Positions 25,538-39,398 of a stretch of 64,000 nucleotides of DNA are shown here, piece after piece. The notes beneath the pieces were generated by a model, which saw only the letters and a list, made by a program, of their open reading frames with translations, searched no databases and was not told the origin of the DNA. The translations under genes and the position numbers were made by a program. Source of the stretch: Streptomyces sp. R302 (lineage in GTDB: Bacteria > Actinomycetota > Actinomycetes > Streptomycetales > Streptomycetaceae); assembly GCF_012927245.1 (NCBI RefSeq), contig NZ_JABBGE010000008.1, positions 310,001-374,000 of the forward strand, given 5' to 3'. Each line of letters begins with the position of its first letter. The first letter of the stretch is position 1.

Positions 25538-25622
25538 CCGGACCGGCCACCCCGCGGAGCCCGGGCACCCCGCCCGCGCCCCCGCATGCCCTGATGCCTC
25601 CCCACCCCGGAGAGAAACCCCG

Positions 25623-26609
25623 ATGATGCGTCACCTCATCTCGGCCGCCGACCTCACCCGCGACGACGCCGTCCTGATCCTCGACACCGCCGAGGAGATG
25701 GCCCGGGTGGCCGACCGGCCCATCAAGAAGCTGCCGACCCTCCGCGGCCGGACCATCTGCAACCTGTTCTTCGAGGACTCCACCCGCACCCGGATCTCCT
25801 TCGAGGCCGCCGAGAAGCGCCTCTCCGCCGACGTCATCAACTTCGCGGCCAAGGGCTCCAGCGTCTCCAAGGGCGAGTCGCTGAAGGACACCGCGCAGAC
25901 CCTGGAGGCGATGGGCGTCGACGCCGTCGTCATCCGGCACAGCGCCTCCGGCGCCCCCTTCCGCCTCGCCACCTCCGGCTGGATCGACGCCCCCGTCATC
26001 AACGCCGGCGACGGCACCCACCAGCACCCCACCCAGGCCCTCCTGGACGCCTTCACCATGCGCCGCCGCCTCGTTGGCCGCGACGCCGGCCTCGGCCGGG
26101 ACCTGGCCGGCAAGCGCGTCACCCTGGTCGGCGACGTCCTGCACAGCCGGGTCGCCCGCTCCAACGTCGACCTGCTGCACACCCTCGGCGCCGAGGTCAC
26201 CCTGGTGGCCCCGCCCACCCTCGTCCCCGTCGGCGTCGAGACTTGGCCCTGCGAGGTCTCGTACGACCTCGACAGCGTGCTGCCGAAGTCCGACGCGGTG
26301 ATGATGCTGCGTGTGCAGCGCGAACGGATGAACGCCGCCTTCTTCCCCACCGAGCGCGAGTACTCGCGCCGCTACGGGCTTGACGGCGAGCGGATGGCGA
26401 GGATGCCCGAGCACGCCATCGTCATGCACCCCGGCCCCATGGTCCGCGGCATGGAGATCACCGCCGAGGTCGCCGACTCCGACCGCTGCACGGTCGTCGA
26501 GCAGGTCGCCAACGGCGTCTCCGTCCGCATGGCCGTCCTCTACCTGCTGCTCGGCGGCTCCGAGCCCGCCGTCGCCCCCGCCACCACCCGTACCGAGGAG
26601 AGCAAGTAA
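25623..26609 (+). CDS. pyrB: Aspartate carbamoyltransferase catalytic chain
   Basis: A 328-residue ATCase catalytic subunit forming carbamoyl-aspartate. FFEDSTRTRISFE is the carbamoyl-phosphate motif, HPTQALLDAFTM and GDVLHSRVARSN belong to the aspartate domain, and HPGPMVRGMEI is near the C-terminus. No pyrI regulatory chain gene is present, as in other actinobacteria. The start has two ATGs in tandem (25623 and 25626) with GGAGAG upstream. It ends two bases before pyrC. Confidence 0.96.
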   Translation: MMRHLISAADLTRDDAVLILDTAEEMARVADRPIKKLPTLRGRTICNLFFEDSTRTRISFEAAEKRLSADVINFAAKGSSVSKGESLKDTAQTLEAMGVDAVVIRHSASGAPFRLATSGWIDAPVINAGDGTHQHPTQALLDAFTMRRRLVGRDAGLGRDLAGKRVTLVGDVLHSRVARSNVDLLHTLGAEVTLVAPPTLVPVGVETWPCEVSYDLDSVLPKSDAVMMLRVQRERMNAAFFPTEREYSRRYGLDGERMARMPEHAIVMHPGPMVRGMEITAEVADSDRCTVVEQVANGVSVRMAVLYLLLGGSEPAVAPATTRTEESK

Positions 26610-26611
26610 AG

Positions 26612-27898
26612 ATGAGCAAGATCCTTATCCGTGGTGCGAAGGTGCTGGGCGGCGAGCCGCAGGACGTCCTGATCGACGGCGAGACCATCGCCGCGGTCGG
26701 CACCGGCCTGTCCGCCGAGGGCGCGACCGTCGTCGAGGCCGAGGGCCGGATCCTCCTCCCCGGCCTCGTCGACCTCCACACCCACCTGCGCGAGCCCGGC
26801 CGCGAGGACTCCGAGACCGTCCTCACCGGCACCCGCGCCGCCGCCTCCGGCGGCTACACGGCCGTCTTCGCCATGGCCAACACCCACCCGGTCGCCGACA
26901 CCGCCGGCGTCGTCGAGCAGGTCTACCGGCTCGGCAAGGAGGCCGGCTACTGCGACGTGCAGCCCATCGGCGCCGTCACCGTCGGCCTGGAGGGCAAGAA
27001 GCTCGCCGAGCTCGGCGCCATGCACGACTCCGCCGCCGGCGTCACCGTCTTCTCCGACGACGGCAAGTGCGTCGACGACGCCGTGATCATGCGCCGCGCC
27101 CTGGAGTACGTGAAGGCCTTCGGCGGCGTCGTCGCCCAGCACGCCCAGGAGCCCCGCCTCACCGAGGGCGCCCAGATGAACGAGGGCATCGTCTCCGCCG
27201 AGCTCGGCCTCGGCGGCTGGCCGGCCGTCGCGGAGGAGTCGATCATCGCCCGCGACGTCCTCCTCGCCGAGCACGTCGGCTCCCGCGTCCACATCTGCCA
27301 CCTCTCCACCGCCGGCTCCGTCGAGATCGTCCGCTGGGCCAAGTCCCGCGGCATCGACGTCACCGCCGAGGTCACCCCGCACCACCTCCTCCTCACGGAC
27401 GAGCTGGTCCGCACGTACAACCCGGTCTACAAGGTCAACCCGCCGCTGCGCACCGAGCGCGACGTGCTGGCCCTGCGCGAGGCCCTGGCCGACGGCACCA
27501 TCGACATCGTCGCCACCGACCACGCCCCGCACCCGCACGAGGACAAGGACTGCGAGTGGGCCGCCGCCGCCATGGGCATGGTCGGCCTGGAGACCGCGCT
27601 CTCCGTCGTCCAGCAGACGATGGTGGAGACCGGCCTCCTCGACTGGGCCGGCGTCGCCGACCGGATGTCCGCCGCCCCGGCCCGCATCGGCCGCGCCACC
27701 GGCCACGGACGGCCCGTCTCGGCTGGTGAGCCCGCGAACCTGGTCCTGGTCGATCCGGCTTACCGTGGGACGGTGGACCCCGCGGACTTCGCCTCCCGCA
27801 GCCGCAACACCCCCTACGAGGGCCGTGAGCTGCCGGGTCGCGTCACCCACACCTTCCTGCGGGGCCGGGCAACGGTCATGGACGGGAAGTTGGCGTGA
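26612..27898 (+). CDS. pyrC: Dihydroorotase
   Basis: A 428-residue class I dihydroorotase, a zinc amidohydrolase. DLHTHLREPG holds the first metal-binding histidines, VTPHHLLLTDE and the CHLSTAG segment further ligands, and ATDHAPHPHEDKDCEW the catalytic Asp region; SDDGKCVDDAVIMRRALEY is also conserved. It catalyses closure of carbamoyl-aspartate to dihydroorotate. The GAGGAG within the end of pyrB serves as ribosome-binding site. Its TGA overlaps the next GTG. Confidence 0.96.
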   Translation: MSKILIRGAKVLGGEPQDVLIDGETIAAVGTGLSAEGATVVEAEGRILLPGLVDLHTHLREPGREDSETVLTGTRAAASGGYTAVFAMANTHPVADTAGVVEQVYRLGKEAGYCDVQPIGAVTVGLEGKKLAELGAMHDSAAGVTVFSDDGKCVDDAVIMRRALEYVKAFGGVVAQHAQEPRLTEGAQMNEGIVSAELGLGGWPAVAEESIIARDVLLAEHVGSRVHICHLSTAGSVEIVRWAKSRGIDVTAEVTPHHLLLTDELVRTYNPVYKVNPPLRTERDVLALREALADGTIDIVATDHAPHPHEDKDCEWAAAAMGMVGLETALSVVQQTMVETGLLDWAGVADRMSAAPARIGRATGHGRPVSAGEPANLVLVDPAYRGTVDPADFASRSRNTPYEGRELPGRVTHTFLRGRATVMDGKLA

Positions 27899-28476
27899 CA
27901 CACACCATCGCAAGCGCGGCCCTCGCCGCGGAGCAGAAGTCGGCCGAGGTGACCGACTGGGCCGGCCGCATCGGCTGGGTCGTCGGACTCCTGCTCTTCG
28001 TCGCCTTCGTCTACTGGCTGATGCGCCAGGGCTGGAAGTGGCGCGGCAGCCTCCAGTCGGACCTCCCGCCGCTCCCCGAGGTGCCGGAGACGACGGGTGA
28101 CGCCAAGCTGACGATGGAGGGCCGCTACCACGGCTCCACCACCGCCGGGCAGTGGCTCGACCGGATCGTCGCCCACGGCCTCGGCACCCGCAGCCGCGCC
28201 GAGCTCACGCTCACCGAGGCCGGGATCTCGGTCGTCCGCCCCGGAGCGAACGACTTCCTGATCCCCGCCGCCGCCCTGCGCGAGGCCCGTCTCGACAAGG
28301 GCATCGCCGGCAAGGTCCTCGCCGAGGGCGGGCTCCTGATCGTCACCTGGGAGCACGGCTCCACCCTCCTCGACTCCGGCTTCCGCTCCGACCGGGCCGC
28401 CGAGCACACGGCCTGGGTCGAGGCCATCAACTCCATGAACCCCGCAACCACCACGACGGAAGGCATCGCACGATGA
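27895..28476 (+). CDS. PH-like domain membrane protein within the pyr operon
   Basis: A 193-residue protein: N-terminal transmembrane helix (IGWVVGLLLFVAFVYWLM), Pro/Glu linker (LPPLPEVPETTG) and a cytoplasmic PH-like beta domain (about 70-180; WLDRIVAHGLGTRSRAELTLTEAGISVVRPG, FLIPAAALREARL). The reading frame overlaps pyrC by four bases and carA by four, so it is tightly embedded. A gene of this type occupies the same place in other actinobacterial pyr operons, including mycobacteria as I recall. No catalytic residues are evident; a role in membrane localisation or assembly of the pathway is an untested possibility. Confidence 0.88.
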   Translation: MTHTIASAALAAEQKSAEVTDWAGRIGWVVGLLLFVAFVYWLMRQGWKWRGSLQSDLPPLPEVPETTGDAKLTMEGRYHGSTTAGQWLDRIVAHGLGTRSRAELTLTEAGISVVRPGANDFLIPAAALREARLDKGIAGKVLAEGGLLIVTWEHGSTLLDSGFRSDRAAEHTAWVEAINSMNPATTTTEGIAR

Positions 28477-29604
28477 CGACCTCCACAAGGGGAGCCCAGG
28501 CTCCCGCCGTACTCGTCCTGGAGGACGGCCGCACCTTCCGCGGCCGCGCCTACGGGGCCGTGGGGGAGACCTTCGGCGAGGCCGTGTTCTCCACCGGCAT
28601 GACCGGCTACCAGGAGACCCTCACCGACCCGTCGTACGACCGCCAGATCGTCGTCGCCACCGCCCCCCAGATCGGCAACACCGGCTGGAACGACGAGGAC
28701 GACGAGTCCAGCCGCATCTGGGTCTCCGGCTACGTGGTCCGCGACCCCGCCCGCATCCCGTCGAACTGGCGCGCCAAGCGCAGCCTCGACGACGAGCTGG
28801 TCGCCCAGGGCGTCGTCGGCATCTCCGGCATCGACACCCGCGCCCTCACCCGCCACCTGCGCGAGCGCGGCTCCATGCGCGCCGGTGTCTTCTCCGGCGA
28901 GGCCCTCGCCCCCGAGGCCGAGCTGCTCGCCCGCGTGCAGGCCCAGCCGCACATGAAGGGCGCCAGCCTCTACGAGGAGGTCGCCACCAAGGAGCCGTAC
29001 GTCGTCCCCGCGATCGGCGACAAGAAGTTCACCGTCGCCGCGATCGACCTCGGCATCAAGGGCATGACCCCGCACCGGATGGCCGAGCGCGGCATCGAGG
29101 TCCACGTGCTGCCCGCCACCGCCACCGCCGACGACGTGTACGCGGTGAACCCGGACGGCGTCTTCTTCTCCAACGGCCCGGGCGACCCGGCCACCGCCGA
29201 CGGCCCGGTCGCGCTCATGACCGCCGTCCTGGAGCGCAAGACCCCGCTCTTCGGCATCTGCTTCGGCAACCAGATCCTCGGCCGCGCCCTCGGCTTCGGC
29301 ACCTACAAGCTGAAGTACGGCCACCGGGGCATCAACCAGCCCGTCCAGGACCGGACCACCGGCAAGGTCGAGGTCACCGCGCACAACCACGGCTTCGCCG
29401 TCGACGCGCCCCTCGACAAGGTCTCGGAGACCCCCTTCGGCCGCGCCGAGGTCTCCCACGTCTGCCTGAACGACAACGTCGTGGAGGGCCTGCAGCTGCT
29501 CGACCAGCCCGGCTTCTCCGTCCAGTACCACCCCGAGGCGGCCGCGGGCCCGCACGACGCCGCGTACCTCTTCGACCGCTTCGTGACCCTCATGGAGGCC
29601 GAGC

Positions 29605-29612
<8 letters not shown>
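28473..29612 (+). CDS. carA: Carbamoyl-phosphate synthase small chain
   Basis: A 379-residue glutaminase subunit. The N-terminal CarA domain starts APAVLVLEDGRTFRGRAYGA. The class I amidotransferase domain has the nucleophile in FGICFGNQILGRALG, with HNHGFAVD and QYHPEAAAGPHD giving the His-Glu dyad. It supplies ammonia to CarB for carbamoyl phosphate used in pyrimidine and arginine synthesis. Location in the pyr operon suggests pyrimidine control of the shared enzyme. The ATG overlaps the previous TGA and the end overlaps carB by eight bases. Confidence 0.96.
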
Positions 29613-32913
<3,301 letters not shown>

Positions 32914-32921
32914 CAGCCACC

Positions 32922-32951
32922 GAGGGGGACACCGGAAACGGTGTCCCCCTC
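32922..32951 (+). terminator. Hairpin between carB and pyrD (internal operon terminator or processing site)
   Basis: GAGGGGGACACCG, a GAAA tetraloop and the perfect 13-bp complement, followed by TTC. It begins 8 bases after the carB stop and ends 17 bases before the pyrD ATG. It may terminate part of the transcripts or protect the upstream mRNA. Confidence 0.75.
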
Positions 32952-32968
32952 TTCATGAGGACACCACC

Positions 32969-34077
<1,109 letters not shown>

Positions 34078-34081
<4 letters not shown>

Positions 34082-34923
34082 CCCTCTCCTTCGGCACCCG
34101 CCTGCGCTCCGCCATGGACGCGCGCGGCCCGCTCTGCGTCGGCATCGACCCGCACGCCTCCCTGCTCGACTCCTGGGGCCTCGGCGACGACGTCGCGGGC
34201 CTGGAGCGGTTCACGTACACCGTGGTCGAGGCGCTGGCGGAGACCGTCGCCGTCTTCAAGCCGCAGGCTGCCTTCTTCGAGCGCTTCGGCTCGCGCGGCA
34301 TCGCCGTCCTGGAGCGCGCCACCGCCGACCTGCGGGCCGCCGGCGGCCTGGTCGTCATGGACGCCAAGCGCGGCGACATCGGCTCCACCATGGCCGCCTA
34401 CGCGGAGACCTTCCTGCGCAAGGACTCCCCGCTCTTCTCCGACGCGCTCACGGTCTCCCCGTACCTCGGCTACGGCTCCCTGAAGCCGGCCGTCGACCTG
34501 GCCCGCGAGTCCGGCGCCGGCCTCTTCGTCCTCGCGCTCACCTCCAACCCGGAGGGTGCCGAGGTCCAGCGCGCCGTGCGCACCGACGACCCGGCCGGCC
34601 GCACCGTCGGCGCGACGATGCTCGCCCACCTCGCGGAGGAGAACGCGGGAGAGACCCCCATGGGCTCCTTCGGCGCGGTCGTCGGCGCCACCCTCGGCGA
34701 CCTCTCCTCCTTCGACCTCGACATCAACGGTCCGCTGCTCGCCCCCGGCATCGGCGCCCAGGGCGCGACCCCGGCCGACCTCCCGGCCGTCTTCGGGGAC
34801 GCGGTCCGCAACGTGGTCCCGAACGTGAGCCGCGGCGTGCTGCGCGCCGGACCGAGCGCGTCCGCCCTGCGGGACGCGGCGACGCGCTACGCGGACGAGA
34901 TCCGGGCCGCCGTCGCCGGCTGA
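34078..34923 (+). CDS. pyrF: Orotidine 5'-phosphate decarboxylase, type 2
   Basis: A 281-residue OMP decarboxylase of the long (type 2) subfamily typical of actinobacteria and myxobacteria. VVMDAKRGDIGSTMAAYAE carries the catalytic Asp-x-Lys-x-x-Asp signature; VGIDPHASLLDSWGL opens the barrel. It makes UMP, the last step of the pathway and the signal sensed by PyrR. The ATG overlaps the pyrD stop, and a large hairpin downstream ends the operon. Confidence 0.96.
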
Positions 34924-35036
34924 CCCCGCCGACCCGCCTCCGGGCCATCCCCGCAGGTGGGAGCGGACGGCGACCCCGGGCCACGTCCCGTCGTGCCACT
35001 TGACGAAATCTTGGCAGAAATCCGGGTCGTTATGCC

Positions 35037-35076
35037 GGAAAAGTCCCGGTCGGCAGAGGCTGACCAGGACTTTTCC
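35037..35076. terminator. Terminator of the pyr operon
   Basis: GGAAAAGTCC (35037-35046) pairs perfectly with 35067-35076, and GGTCGGC with GCTGACC inside (one G-U), giving an almost continuous 17-bp hairpin with loop AGAG. The 3' arm ends in TTTTCC. It lies 113 bases after pyrF. Confidence 0.8.
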
Positions 35077-35086
35077 GCTGTTCTCG

Positions 35087-35115
35087 CTGACTGGAGCGGC
35101 CACGGCCGCTAGTCT
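35087..35115 (+). promoter_or_regulatory. Candidate sIHF promoter
   Basis: CTGACT (35087-35092), 17 bases, then TAGTCT (35110-35115) resemble a HrdB-type promoter. The start would be near 35121, giving a leader of about 110 nt before the sIHF GTG. The 306-base gap pyrF-sIHF otherwise holds only the terminator. Confidence 0.5.
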
Positions 35116-35229
35116 CCGGGGCAGGGCAGGCGTCCGACGGCCACGTCGTCGGGCGTTGCTCCACTGGTGTGGCTCGACCAGGCCTCACCGGTCCGTATCC
35201 GACAGATCGACATCCGAGGTGACGTAGGC

Positions 35230-35553
35230 GTGGCTCTTCCGCCCCTTACCCCTGAACAGCGCGCAGCCGCGCTCGAGAAGGCCGCCGCGGCTCGCCGGGA
35301 GCGGGCCGAGGTCAAGAATCGACTCAAGCACTCCGGCGCCTCCCTCCACGAGGTCATCAAGCAGGGCCAGGAGAACGACGTCATCGGCAAGATGAAGGTC
35401 TCCGCCCTCCTTGAGTCCCTGCCCGGCGTCGGCAAGGTCCGCGCCAAGCAGATCATGGAGCGGCTCGGCATCTCCGAGAGCCGCCGCGTCCGCGGTCTCG
35501 GCTCCAACCAGATCGCCTCCCTGGAGCGCGAGTTCGGCGGCGCCGGCGCCTGA
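35230..35553 (+). CDS. sihF: Streptomyces integration host factor (sIHF)
   Basis: A 107-residue nucleoid-associated protein unrelated to HU/IHF of enterobacteria. It begins VALPPLTPEQRAAALEKAAA, has a basic helical N-terminal arm and the DNA-contacting segment LLESLPGVGKVRAKQIMERLGI (helix-two-turn-helix). GTG 35230 gives the 107-residue length known for S. coelicolor sIHF; GAGGTG is eight bases upstream, and a longer frame from 35167 lacks support. It binds without sequence preference and affects topology, sporulation septation and secondary metabolism. Confidence 0.95.
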   Translation: MALPPLTPEQRAAALEKAAAARRERAEVKNRLKHSGASLHEVIKQGQENDVIGKMKVSALLESLPGVGKVRAKQIMERLGISESRRVRGLGSNQIASLEREFGGAGA

Positions 35554-35603
35554 CCCGGCGCACCGGTGGGTGCCCGATCAGGGACACGCGTCCCGGGCAC
35601 CCC

Positions 35604-35624
35604 GGCGATACTGGAATAATCGCC
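35604..35624. promoter_or_regulatory. Inverted repeat immediately upstream of gmk
   Basis: GGCGAT-N9-ATCGCC lies 2 bases before the gmk ATG and contains GATACT (35607-35612), which could be a -10. No Shine-Dalgarno is visible for gmk, so the transcript may have a very short leader and the dyad may act on transcription or initiation. Confidence 0.4.
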
Positions 35625-35626
35625 GC

Positions 35627-36190
35627 ATGGCAGCAGAGGTACGTCCGCGGCTGACCGTGCTCTCCGGCCCCTCAGGGGTCGGCAAGAGCACGGTCGTCGC
35701 TCATATGCGCAAGGTCCACCCCGAGGTCTGGCTCTCGGTGTCGGCCACGACACGAAAGCCCCGCCCCGGCGAGAAGCACGGCGTCCAGTACTTCTTCGTC
35801 TCGGACGACGAGTTCGACAAGCTGATCGCCAACGGCGAGCTCCTCGAGTGGGCCGAGTTCGCGGGCAACCGCTACGGCACCCCCCGCAGCGCGGTCGTCG
35901 ACCGCCTGGAGAAGGGCGAGCCCGTGCTCCTGGAGATCGAACTCCAGGGCGCGCGCCAGGTGAAGGAGTCCATGCCGGACTCCCGGCTGGTCTTCCTGGC
36001 CCCGCCGAGCTGGGAGGAGCTGGTCCGCCGGCTCACCGGCCGCGGCACCGAGTCGCCCGAGGTCATCGAGCGACGCCTGGCGGCCGCCAAGATCGAACTC
36101 GCCGCCGAGTCGGAGTTCGACACCACGCTCGTCAACACCTCCGTCGAGGACGTCGCACGCGAGCTGCTAACGTTGATGCACGTAGTCTGA
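35627..36190 (+). CDS. gmk: Guanylate kinase
   Basis: A 187-residue GMP kinase of the P-loop family. The Walker A reads LSGPSGVGKSTVV (SGPSGVGKST), with GMP-binding SVSATTRKPRPGEKHGVQYFFV and EWAEFAGNRYGTPRSAV. It converts GMP to GDP, feeding GTP and (p)ppGpp pools. The ATG at 35627 lacks a clear ribosome-binding site. The sIHF-gmk-rpoZ order is typical of the genus. The stop codon lies in a 9-bp tandem repeat. Confidence 0.96.
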   Translation: MAAEVRPRLTVLSGPSGVGKSTVVAHMRKVHPEVWLSVSATTRKPRPGEKHGVQYFFVSDDEFDKLIANGELLEWAEFAGNRYGTPRSAVVDRLEKGEPVLLEIELQGARQVKESMPDSRLVFLAPPSWEELVRRLTGRGTESPEVIERRLAAAKIELAAESEFDTTLVNTSVEDVARELLTLMHVV

Positions 36191-36212
36191 TCTTTCTGAT
36201 CTTTCTGATCTT
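36186..36212. repeat. Three perfect copies of a 9-bp repeat between gmk and rpoZ
   Basis: TCTGATCTT is repeated at 36186, 36195 and 36204, followed by TTATCC. The first copy includes the gmk stop TGA. The stretch is strikingly AT-rich for this chromosome and copy number changes would alter gmk-rpoZ spacing without changing protein. Confidence 0.9.
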
Positions 36213-36236
36213 TTATCCATCTTCGGAAGGTAGAGC

Positions 36237-36509
36237 GTGTCCTCTTCCATCACCACGCCCGAGGGCATCATCAACCCGCCGATCGACGAGCTGCTCGAGG
36301 CCACGGACTCGAAGTACAGCCTCGTGATCTACGCGGCCAAGCGCGCGCGTCAGATCAACGCGTACTACTCGCAGCTCGGTGAGGGCCTGCTGGAGTACGT
36401 GGGTCCCCTCGTCGACACCCACGTCCACGAGAAGCCGCTCTCGATCGCCCTGCGCGAGATCAACGCGGGTCTGCTGACCTCCGAGGCCGTCGAGGGCCCC
36501 GTCCAGTAA
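36237..36509 (+). CDS. rpoZ: RNA polymerase omega subunit
   Basis: A 90-residue omega subunit (SSSITTPEGIINPPIDELLEATDSKYSLVIYAAKRARQINAYY). It wraps the beta-prime C-terminus and helps polymerase assembly; in Streptomyces, loss affects development and antibiotic production. The GTG start (36237) is preceded by GGAAGG about 7 bases upstream. It is followed by a terminator hairpin. Confidence 0.95.
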   Translation: MSSSITTPEGIINPPIDELLEATDSKYSLVIYAAKRARQINAYYSQLGEGLLEYVGPLVDTHVHEKPLSIALREINAGLLTSEAVEGPVQ

Positions 36510-36528
36510 GCGTTGCGTTCGTCACTCC

Positions 36529-36555
36529 AGGCCCGGCGGTCCTTCCGCCGGGCCT
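36529..36555 (+). terminator. Terminator after rpoZ
   Basis: AGGCCCGGCGG, loop TCCTT, then CCGCCGGGCCT form a perfect 11-bp stem 19 bases after the rpoZ stop. Confidence 0.8.
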
Positions 36556-36616
36556 GTGGTGTCTCATGGAGTCGTACGCAATCCGAGAGCGCGCACCCGC
36601 GTGGGGAGAGGCAGCC

Positions 36617-37831
36617 GTGACCAAGCCGAAGGTCGTCCTGGGCGTGAGCGGCGGGATCGCCGCCTACAAGGCGTGCGAGCTGCTGCGCCGGCTCACCGAG
36701 TCGGGCCACGACGTCCGCGTCGTCCCCACCGACTCCGCGCTCCACTTCGTCGGCGCCGCCACCTGGTCCGCGCTCTCCGGCAACCCCGTCTCCACCGAGG
36801 TCTGGGAGACCGTCCACGAGGTGCCGCACGTCCGCATCGGCCAGGGCGCCGACCTCGTCGTCGTCGCCCCCGCCACCGCCGACATGCTCGCCAAGGCCGC
36901 CCACGGCCTCGCCGACGACCTCCTCACCAACACGCTGCTCACCGCGCGCTGTCCGGTCGTCTTCGCCCCCGCCATGCACACCGAGATGTGGGAGCACCCG
37001 GCCACCCAGGAGAACGTGGCCACGCTCCGCCGCCGCGGCGCCGTCGTCATCGAACCCGCCGTCGGCCGCCTCACCGGCGTCGACACCGGCAAGGGCCGGC
37101 TCCCCGACCCCGGCGAGATCTTCGAGGTCTGCCGCAGGATCCTCGCCCGCGGCGTCACCGCCCCCGACCTCGCGGGCCGCCATGTCGTGGTCAGCGCCGG
37201 CGGCACCCGCGAGCCCCTCGACCCGGTCCGCTACCTCGGCAACCGCTCCTCCGGCAAGCAGGGCTACGCCCTCGCCAAGGCCGCCGCCGCCCGCGGCGCC
37301 CGGGTCACCCTCGTCGAGGCCAACACCGGCCTCCCCGACCCGGCCGGCGTCGACGTCGTCCACGTCGGCACCGCCGTCCAGCTCCGCGAGGCCGTCCTCA
37401 AGGCCGCCGCCGACGCCGACGCGGTCGTCATGGCCGCCGCCGTCGCCGACTTCCGCCCGGCCGCGTACGCCACCGGCAAGATCAAGAAGACCGACGACGG
37501 GGGCGCGCCCACCATCGAGCTGGTCCGCAACCCCGACATCCTCGCCGAGCTCTCCGCCGACCGCGCCCTGCCCGGCCAGGTCGTCGCCGGCTTCGCCGCC
37601 GAGACCGACGACGTGCTCGCCAACGGCCGCGCCAAGCTCGCCCGCAAGGGCTGCGACCTCCTCGTCGTCAACGAGGTCGGCGAGCGCAAGACCTTCGGCT
37701 CGGAGGAGAACGAGGCCGTGATCCTCGCCGCCGACGGCACCGAGACCTCGGTCCCGTACGGCCCGAAGGAAGCCCTCGCCGAGACCGTCTGGGACCTCGT
37801 CCTGCCCCGCCTGCGGGAGCTCTCCGCCTGA
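36617..37831 (+). CDS. coaBC: Bifunctional phosphopantothenoylcysteine decarboxylase/synthetase
   Basis: A 404-residue fusion. The N-terminal CoaC flavoprotein decarboxylase (1-180) has GVSGGIAAYKACELLRRL and APAMHTEMWEHPATQEN. The C-terminal CoaB ligase (185-400) has SAGGTREPLDPVRYLGNRSS and AAAVADFRP. Together they make 4'-phosphopantetheine precursors for CoA. GTG 36617 with GGAGAGG upstream is chosen over an upstream ATG at 36566 because CoaC domains start just before the first strand. Lies alone between rpoZ and metK. Confidence 0.94.
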   Translation: MTKPKVVLGVSGGIAAYKACELLRRLTESGHDVRVVPTDSALHFVGAATWSALSGNPVSTEVWETVHEVPHVRIGQGADLVVVAPATADMLAKAAHGLADDLLTNTLLTARCPVVFAPAMHTEMWEHPATQENVATLRRRGAVVIEPAVGRLTGVDTGKGRLPDPGEIFEVCRRILARGVTAPDLAGRHVVVSAGGTREPLDPVRYLGNRSSGKQGYALAKAAAARGARVTLVEANTGLPDPAGVDVVHVGTAVQLREAVLKAAADADAVVMAAAVADFRPAAYATGKIKKTDDGGAPTIELVRNPDILAELSADRALPGQVVAGFAAETDDVLANGRAKLARKGCDLLVVNEVGERKTFGSEENEAVILAADGTETSVPYGPKEALAETVWDLVLPRLRELSA

Positions 37832-38005
37832 CACCGGGGGAGGGCTCCACCGCGTCCAGAGAAGGTCCGGGGTGCGCGAAACGCCGGGGCGCGAGTGATC
37901 TCCGCCCTACGGAACGTGCTCCCCGGACCCCTCCCGCGGCCGGTTCGCCCCACCTGATCGCATTCGTCAGGCGAGACACCTGGTCCATCCGGCGACCCGG
38001 CCCGA

Positions 38006-38092
38006 TAGACTGTCCGTGGAACGTCGCGGGGCGCAGCCCCCTGCCGGTCCGCGAAGAGATAGCCAGCAGCCGCTGCAACCCCAGGGAGCGTT
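38006..38092 (+). promoter_or_regulatory. metK promoter -10 and short structured leader
   Basis: TAGACT (38006-38011) is a good -10 with a weak -35. The implied leader of about 75 nt has GGGGC-GCA-GCCCC and GCAGC-C-GCTGC hairpins before GGGAG. The upstream part of the 261-base gap has a long-range pairing GGTCCGGGG (37864-37872) with CCCCGGACC (37921-37929). No recognisable SAM riboswitch core is found. Confidence 0.4.
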
Positions 38093-39301
<1,209 letters not shown>

Positions 39302-39318
39302 CCCACCCGCACCACCCC

Positions 39319-39358
39319 CCGGAAGCCCGGCACCCCACGAGGGACGCCGGGCTTCCGG
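39319..39358 (+). terminator. Terminator after metK
   Basis: CCGGAAGCCCGGC (39319-39331) pairs perfectly with GCCGGGCTTCCGG (39346-39358) across a 14-base loop. Confidence 0.85.
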
Positions 39359-39398
39359 CGTACTCCCGCTGTCCGAGCCGTCTGGTAGGTATGGGGCT

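Noticed and set aside
38012..38092. Possible SAM riboswitch before metK
   Set aside because: A GCAACC-like string is present, but the paired regions and conserved core of known SAM classes are not; kept only as an open question.
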